Source: Dendrocalamus latiflorus (Eukaryota > Streptophyta > Magnoliopsida > Poales > Poaceae). Taken from it: DNA of 64,000 bases. The translations under genes were made by a program, and so were the position numbers. The notes beneath the pieces were generated by a model. It did not search any database, was not told where the DNA came from, and worked only from the letters and a program-made list of their open reading frames with translations. Below are positions 56,911 to 64,000 of the stretch, one piece after another (within the stretch, counting starts at the first letter, position 1; every line of letters starts with the position of its first letter). Where the stretch lies: positions 1,468,681 to 1,532,680 of the forward strand of contig CM029617.1 of the NCBI GenBank assembly GCA_017311315.1, read 5' to 3'.

Positions 56911-57654
56911 CTACTACTATCATTCATGATTCCTCCTTCCTTCCTTCCTTGTATCAACAACATTATTTCAACACCTACTACGTCATTAGTAGCGATACAT
57001 ATACTTGTACAGGCAAATAATGCAGGCAGGCACGTATAAATGTATAATCCGCAGCTGCAGCGCCTCAATTCAGCGCGACAAAAGCACATTTGAAATTCAT
57101 TTTGTTTTCGGGTCCCTTGTTAATTTGCGCTACGTCGTAACTGGTGTATGAATTAGCTCGACGCCGTTCATTTCATTTTTTTCTTCTCTGACACCATCAG
57201 CACAGGCTCTGGCATGTTTCGTACTAACTTTCCTCGTCATCAACTATGCGTGTCTCTGCACCTTCGTGGGCCGACTTAACTAGGCCGAGAAACAAGTCCA
57301 CACGTCTCGTCGTCTTGGATTCTTGGGCCAGATCCAATGCCCAATCCACCAATCAGGCACGAGCCATGACGTGTCATACTGTCGTGTGGCCCTGCGAGTT
57401 GCGGAGAAAGGAATGACGGGGGCGCGCCGGCGAAGAGGAGGACGGCACGAGGCACGGAACCGGCGAGGGGGTCTGGCTCCCCTCTCCTCCGCCAGCGTGG
57501 CCGCAACCCGACGAGCCCTCGCCGTCGGCGTCCGTACCCGCCTGGGAGCTGTGCACTGAACGGGGCGCCCAACTTGTGAGCTGTGACGCTATATCCCGGC
57601 TCCCGCCGCCTACTTAACCGCCAAACCGCGCGCGGCGGAAGCGAAGTTGCAATC
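56911..57654. other. 3' flank of the NHL gene and promoter of the UPF0114 gene
   Basis: 3' UTR-like start with a 'ccttccttcctt' tract near 56940, then mixed sequence turning GC-rich from about 57400. No supported ORF. Confidence 0.45.
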
Positions 57655-58743
57655 ATGAGGCCTCGACCTCTGGAAGTGGCGGCGGCGGCCGAGCTTTTGG
57701 TGGGCGCGGGATGCGGCGGATGGGCGTGGAGGCCGAGGCCGGGGACGCGGCGTGAGGGTAGGAGGGGCGTCGAACCCCCACGCGGCCGCTGCGGCGAGCG
57801 CCGCGCACTCGGAGCGCCACCGCGGCGGCGTGCACGGGGTGCAGTTCTGCCCGCTTGGGCTGCCCGGCATGGGGTACGGCTCGGACGTGGAGGCGCGGAT
57901 CGAGATTGCCATCTACGCCTTCCGCTTCATGACCTTCCTCGCCATCGCCGGATCGCTCGCCGGATCCGTCCCCTGCTTCCTCAAGGTGCTTGAATTGGTT
58001 CATGAACCCCTCTCAAGTTTGATTTGTTCCTTCCGATTTGTTAACTGGAGCGTGGGAGGACTTTGCAGGGCTGCGTTTATGTGATGGACGCCTTCATGGC
58101 GTACTACCTGCACGGCGGTGGGAAGATCACTTTGATGCTGGTTGAAGCCATTGGTAACCAAACTGACTAACCTCATGCTTACTCTCTACTTCACTCATGC
58201 ACAATTAACCACTTGTGTCTTCAAATTCGTGTTACTAAAGTACAATTTTAACACAGCAGCATAATTATCACGCAGATTTGCATCGACGCAACATGCATGC
58301 TAGGGGGATGACATATGCCATCAGAAAAGAATTTGGTACATAATGGCTAACTGCTGTGCATTACTTGTTATACCTCAGATATGTATCTCATCGGAACGGT
58401 CATGTTTGTCTTTGGAACCGGCCTGTATGAGCTCTTCATCAGCAATATGGACATTGCAAAAACAATACCCTCATGGATCCAGCCTCTTTGGCTTGTTCAG
58501 GCTTCCGGTTAGTTCACATGCACATCCTTCTCAATGATCATAGAGGCAATGCTGTCAATTTTAGTGTCTTGATATCTCTGATTCTCTGTATAGGAACGGC
58601 CCAAGTGGCTGGAAATCCAATCTGTGAATGACCTCAAGACCAAGCTGGGTCATGTCATCGTCATGGTTCTACTGGTTGGCATCTTTGAGAAGAGCAAGAG
58701 GATTACCATCACATCGTGTACTGACCTCTTCTGCTTCGCCACA
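57655..58743 (+). pseudogene. UPF0114-family gene, frameshifted and cut in its last exon
   Basis: Exons with GT-AG borders: about 57655-57985, 58069-58153, 58379-58507, and from 58594. They encode EARIEIAIYAFRFMTFLAIA and GSVPCFLK; GCVYVMDAFMAYYLHGGGK; MYLIGTVMFVFGTGLYELFI and SNMDIAK; and ERPKWLEIQSVNDLKTKLGH to TSCTDLFCFA. This is the plant UPF0114 (YqhA-like) membrane protein family of unknown role, with several hydrophobic helices. Damage: the ATG at 57655 is in a different frame from the conserved part of exon 1, with no in-frame ATG. One extra base in exon 3 (about 58472, 'accctcatgg') shifts the end to another frame. The last exon stops being UPF0114 at about 58743, where Gypsy integrase sequence follows in frame to a stop at 58810. 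The end of the protein was not found downstream. Confidence 0.82.
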
Positions 58744-59691
58744 TTGATTTTGACAAAAATTGTGGTGCTTCATGGAGTTCCAAAGAAAATTGTTTCAGAT
58801 AGAGGAGCTTAGTTTACTTCGAAGTTTTGGGAAAAATTACATGAAGCAATGGGCACAGATCTAGCTTTCAGTACAGCTTATCATCCGCAGACGGGAGAAC
58901 AGACCGAAAGAACAAATTAAATTTTAGAAGATATGTTGAGAGCATGTGCCATTGTATATGGAGCAGTGTGGAACACTTGTCTGCCATTTGCACAATTTTC
59001 TTATAACAATAGCTACCAAGCTAGTATCCAAATGGCACCATTTGAGGCTCTATATGGGAGAGAATGTAGGACACCTTTGAATTGGACTGAAATTGGAGAA
59101 TGCCAATTTCTTGGACCTCAGATCGTTCAAGATGCAGAAGCTCATGTGAAGATTATTAGAAATAAGATGAAAATTGCTCAAGATCGTCAGAAAAGCTATG
59201 CAGATACTCGCAGAAAAGATTTGAGCTTCGAAGTAGGAGATCTTGTGTACCTCAAGGTCACCCTATTTAAGATTGTCAAGAGGTTTCAAATAAAAGGAAA
59301 TTAGCTCCAAGATATGTCGGCCCATTTCAAATTACAAAAAGAGTGGGAGAAGTGGCATATGAAGTACAGTTGACACCAAATTTGGCCAGAATACACAATG
59401 TGTTCTATGTATCTCAACTCAGAAAGTGTCTGAGACAGCCTACAGATGAAGTCTCAGTGGAATAAATCGAATTACAAGATGGCCTGACATATCCAGAAGA
59501 ACCCCTGCAAATACTTGAAACAACAAAACGACAGCTCCAAAACAAAAATGTCAGATTTTGTAGAATTCAATGGAGAAATCACACTGCGGTAGAATCGACA
59601 TGGGAGGAATCAGATTTACAGCGGGATTTTCTCAATCTGCTCCCTGGACCAAGTTAATCTCGACGTCAAGATTCTTTTTAAGGGGGTAGAT
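58744..59691 (+). pseudogene. 5'-truncated Gypsy pol fragment (integrase to chromodomain)
   Basis: Starts within the integrase core (LTKIVVLHGVPKKIVSDRGA) and is the same family as 22024-24710. Stops at 58810 and 58918 and a further stop near 59302, plus frameshifts, break it. It reaches a chromodomain-like tail (about 59545-59655, RNHTAVESTWEESDLQRDF) and a polypurine tract (TTTTTAAGGGGG) before the LTR at 59692. It keeps the 33 codons (from AQDRQKSYADTRRKDLSF on) that the intact-LTR element lacks. Confidence 0.85.
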
Positions 59692-62330
59692 TGAAACGCC
59701 CAAAATTTTCAAAAATTTTGAATTTTTCTTGAATCTTTGCTTGAATTCCTAAATCTTCCCAATTTGGCAACTTCCCTTGAAAAGGTGCTTTCCTTTTTGG
59801 TCTTCCTGTTTTCCCCTCCAGCGGGCGCTCCTGAGCGACACCGCCTCTCCACCGCCTCCCTGTAGCACATCCATGCGCCGCGCCATCGCCTTCTAGAATT
59901 GCGGCCGCTGCTCCCGCGCGTTCACACTAGCTCTGCTCCGCGGCCCCACTCTCCAGTCACTCAGTTCCTGACCTTCTCCTCGCCTCGCGCGCTCGCTCTC
60001 TCTGCCGCAACTCGCTGCAGCTCCCGGCCGACGCGCGCCCTATTCCGTACCTGTGGAGTTAATTCTACACCAGCTCCCGCAAAGTTTGCAGTGCCACCTC
60101 ATTGTGCCATCACTTCCATCACAGAGCTCACCCTTATCTCCTCGCCCGCGCGCGAGAGACGCGCCTGAACCGACCTACTATAGCCACCGCCTTGAGCCGC
60201 TTTTAAAGCCTTGCTACCACTGCTAAGAGTTTCACCTCACTTCCAATTAACCTCCAGAACCACCCCCTTGAGCTCTCACTCACCGCATCGTCGCCGGAGA
60301 CCTCCCCTGCGCCCGGTGAGCTCAACCAGCAATCTTGCTCCCTTGTCGATTATTTCCCAACTGCTTTCGCTGACATACTCTCCTTTACTCTATGATCACG
60401 CTGATGTGCTCGCCTGGCTGTGAGCGTTTGCTGGAAGCCCTGGCGGCGAAAGCTACCGCTGGCCGAAAGGCCTCTCTGTGGACAGCCCAGCTCAGACCAT
60501 TCCAGTGAGAACCACCACCGCCATTCAGTTCGTCTTGTCCAATAGATGGTTGAAAACCCCAACACCTTGTCGGGACACCACTAGCCGCCTTGTGCTATAC
60601 TCTGGCCGTACCGCCTCCTCTTGCCGCTAGCCAAAACCACTGCCTCCCACTCCCAGCTAACCTCAAAATTTTGATTGTTCCGATCGCTCGGCGCGATCTT
60701 AGATTGATCGCCTGATCGTTCCGATCTCTTTGCACGACAACGTCACACGTGGTCGTGACTTCCTTCCGCCTAACGACTTCCTAACACAGGTTTTAACCAA
60801 CTTACACCATCCACAACTCTATACGACTCCCACGACAAAGCCTCCAGGATATCCCCTCCTGAATCTCCATCGTGCACCATCACCGCGTGCTCTCGCGTGA
60901 GCCCGATCATCTCGCATGACCACCTGACCGCCTGGACCTCAGATTACCCCCTCCTAGTCCCGGTCTTCCTTGTCACCAGCCATAATCGTCTCCACGCCTC
61001 CACGCAGCATCCACCTTTGACCTCCATGTGCTCTAGCATGAGTTTGACCACCTCACGTGACATCCTGACCGTCTGGACCTCAGATTACCCCTCCTAGTTT
61101 TAGTCCTCCTCGTCACCGACCATAGCCGCTTCCATGCCACTTGCACATGCAAAGACTAAATAAACCATCTCCCGGTACAAGTTCTCCCCAACTTGACCGT
61201 AATCATCACATATTAGCAAAACATATCCTTGTCTATCCCCAGACAAGATCCAAACCACCTATGACCATCCCTAGATCGTCTACCACCATGCCTCAGAACA
61301 CTTACGATCATCGCTACACTCAAAACGACTGCTACCAAAGAGTACTCGTAACCCACAAGTATTTGGAAACCACCCGCACTGCAACTGACGACTATCGAGT
61401 ACCGACTACCGAGTATCGCCAGCCGCAGCATGTACTTGAAGCCTACAAGTACATACAAACCTCCGATACCCGACCACTTATCGTGGTCGTAAAACCACTT
61501 CTACCGAGTACCGAGTCCTTTAACTATGAGTACCTCAAGCAACGACCATCCATCCATCATCCAACACGAGTACTCGACGATCACATGAGTGAAGCACTCG
61601 TATCGACCATGAAAGTCTATAAGTACTGACCGTGAAGCCTACGGCAACTGATCACAAAGCCTCTGACTACCGCAGGCAGAACAGCAGACTGTAAAGTCTA
61701 TGAGTATCGACAAGACTACCAAATCTACGACCATGAAAGCAGTTTACAAAATTTACGACCATGAACGTAGTCTGCAGAACCTATGACCATGAAAGCAGTC
61801 TGCAAAACCTACGACCATGGAGGCAGTCTACAAAACCTACGACCATAGAGGCAGTCTGCAAAGCCTATGATCATCGACCGCAAATCCCCTCGACTATCGA
61901 CCAGTAAAACCTTCGACTATCGAGTATAGCCAGTAAAGTTTACGACTATCGAGTACTGTAGCTACGACCATGAAAGAGTATTGTAGCTACGATTACCTGC
62001 CGTGGTCGTAAAACCGAAGTCGTACTGCCGTGGTCGAAAGGTCGAAGTCGTACTGCCGTGGTTGAGGCCAGACGTGGTCGAAAGTCATGTTCATGTCGTG
62101 GTCGAAGTCAGCCGTAGTCGTAGGATTCTCTGATGTGCTGTGGTCGGCCGTGGTCGAAGTCTGTTGTCTGAAAACCATAGCGTCTGTTGCCGAGGTCGTA
62201 GATTAGTGTCCGTGATCTGAACTCACTTGTAACTGTGCACGACCACTCAAGGGCAACGACTTCAACTGCAAACGACCAAGCCTTTCACAAACGTAAAATT
62301 CAAAGTAACCCAAATGTCAATTATTCATCA
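59692..62330 (+). repeat. LTR start and repeat-rich continuation of the third Gypsy copy
   Basis: Begins TGAAACGCCCAAAATTTTC right after the polypurine tract, matching the start of the intact LTR. The first 700 bp are GC-rich like that LTR. From about 60700 the sequence differs and carries internal repeats, so it may be another subfamily or a composite. Its right end was not found; 62330 is a guess. A directly repeated block ('ctggacctcagattaccc') starts near 60929 and 61071. Confidence 0.55.
61704..61880 (+). repeat. 28-bp tandem repeat
   Basis: Units marked by 'gaccat' then '(g/a)aa/ggcagtct(g/a)caaa' recur every 28 bp with 'cat' at 61732, 61760, 61788, 61816, 61844 and 61872. A separate degenerate array of 'gccgtggtcg(t/a)a' follows at about 61985-62170. 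Confidence 0.85.
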
Positions 62331-64000
62331 TTTCTTTATTTACGACCATCTACATGGTCTAACAGATAGGTCTGTTCTGTGGCTTGTGCAACACCTCTTG
62401 TTATGTTTCCATGATGAAAAAAATTAGGGGGGAACGGCGGGCAATACATGTCTCATGTACTCTGTGTACGGGTTGACAGTTACTGTTAGGCACACTCTAT
62501 AGTAGGACAATAAGACAATTTCATCGTGTACATCACTTGGTATTGTAACTCGCTACTAGATGGTATATGCAATCAATTAGTGGTATGGTGTGTTGTGGAC
62601 TTATTAGTAATGTTGTCATGATTTTTTTTTATAGATTTTTTAGAGCATGAGTGCATTTGAGGATTTCTCCAGTACTTCCCAAAAGGAAAATTTGAGTAGT
62701 TATTAGTATTAGATCAGAAGGAGTTGCACCTGTTGCTACTTCTTCTGATGTCTTGATGAAAATATTTTAATTAGATGACTGCTTCTGAAATCTTTTCATT
62801 CTTATTGCTTGACTTTACAAATCATTAGCCAGGTAACACATATCTTTCCATTTTGATCTTCCTAAAATTGGTGAAGAAATGCTCCTACATCCTCCTTGTT
62901 TGGTAGTTTTTTTTTTAATCACGAGTCCTTGTTGAAGCTTACCAAATTAGTAATATGGCTCTTATAAGGATACTATATTTGATGAATGGAGGCTGCTTGT
63001 CTGGTGCTGGTGCATCACGTTTCTTGTCCAGGAGATGCCTTGTGAATAAATTGAACCTGCAGAATCTAATAGCATATAACCATCATCATGGATTAAGTGA
63101 TAAATTCATATTCCTGATTTCAGGTAACTAGACAAAAAAATCTAGCCTGATATTGCAGTTTGAATAAGAGCCTAGATTAGTTTAAGAGGTAAATATAATA
63201 GTTCTGACAAAAACTTTTTCCTGATATTGCGGTTTGATGAAAAACTACTATAGCTGATTTATCAGTTCTGGGACTTTTGTGTGATCAAGTGCCCACAAAT
63301 CTATTAGACGCTGATGCCGGAATGCTTGCTTTTGAGGTATGTTTCTGCCCGTAAATATTTACAATTCATAGCACCATTCAATCGTCTCCACCTGGATGCA
63401 CGCTTGACAATTGATGCTAATATGAGTTGGTATTTATCCTTTCCTAATGTTAGTTGGTATTTTTTTTTCTTAACATGAGTTGGTATTTTTACCTTTTCCT
63501 TTAAATGTTCACTTGAGTAACAAAACTGTTGTGGCAAGAATGATTAAAATTCCCATGCTTTATGTCCTTAATTAGGTCAAGTTTATGACAATTTTTTTTG
63601 GGTGATTGAGTTAAAGGTGAGGAATAAAATGAGATTAGCTTTTGTGCCACAAAAGATGACGAACCTCAAATAAATTATTTGATCAGTTCCAAGCCAACCA
63701 ACAGGAAGCAAGGTTCCAATAAAAAAAAAGACTTCAAAGTGCCTTTTCCAATTCTAAACCAAAGTTCCAGAAATTAGAGAAAATGAGGATCCCACAAAGA
63801 AGAAACAAATTTTGGTGGTGCAATGCCTTAAACACACACACACACACATTTATCTAGATATATAAAAATAATAACTTTGAACATTTGCTATTGTAGACTC
63901 TCTTTTCTATATGAAGTGATGAGCAACAAAAATTAGAAGCTCCAACTTGCTGTTGTCCCCTCTACCTATGGCCTGAAGAGCTCTGATAGGTCATGTTTGC
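62331..64000. other. AT-rich DNA without recognised genes
   Basis: No supported ORF, RNA gene or element ends. A (CA)n tract lies at about 63832-63848. Confidence 0.5.

Noticed and set aside
61141..61629. A 162-codon frame beginning MHMQRLNKPS
   Set aside because: Lies in the repeat-rich LTR continuation and reads through low-complexity repeats; no domain.

Overview
The window is nuclear DNA of a grass. GC-rich genes sit among AT-rich intergenic DNA packed with nested LTR retrotransposons and many small TAA/TTA-flanked inverted-repeat elements. Gene models came from reading frames and splice signals by eye. No species can be named; a panicoid-type grass fits, but that is inference.

Layout. 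1-3392: end of a large Gypsy-type LTR that broke a FAR1-like gene (3393-3504). 4806-6054: a PIF/Harbinger-type element carrying a captured piece of a hydroxyproline O-galactosyltransferase gene. 7246-7868: a 120-bp tandem repeat, cut first by a MITE and then by a complete chromovirus-like Gypsy element (7889-28306; 3562-bp LTRs; target duplication CCCCG). That Gypsy has an open gag but a broken pol, and a complete Copia element (13661-21955; 1412-bp LTRs; target duplication ATTGC; one 1319-codon gag-pol frame) is nested inside it. 28756-32169: two Harbinger-like elements, a retroelement remnant and a hAT-like element.

Host genes. 32512-33705: single-exon F-box/kelch protein of the SKIP25/KUF1 type. 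38265-38696 and 42221-43804 (both minus): two members of a family I cannot name, built from a repeated C-x7-H-x-C-x3-C motif. One is a single exon with three tandem motifs. The other has five exons, each with one motif, all joined by phase-1 introns. 46646-47470: single-exon protein of unknown function with a C-terminal coiled coil. 50001-50821 (minus): a PPR pseudogene resembling CRP1. 56281-56910: an NDR1/HIN1-like (LEA_2) membrane protein. 57655-58743: a UPF0114-family gene with frameshifts, cut in its last exon and fused to the integrase region of a third Gypsy copy (58744-59691), whose LTR runs from 59692 into a repeat-rich region.

The host genes do not form a pathway. Two themes stand out: gene pieces captured or fused with transposons (galactosyltransferase, FAR1, UPF0114), and the NPxHxC motif genes, which look like a real, poorly described plant protein family.
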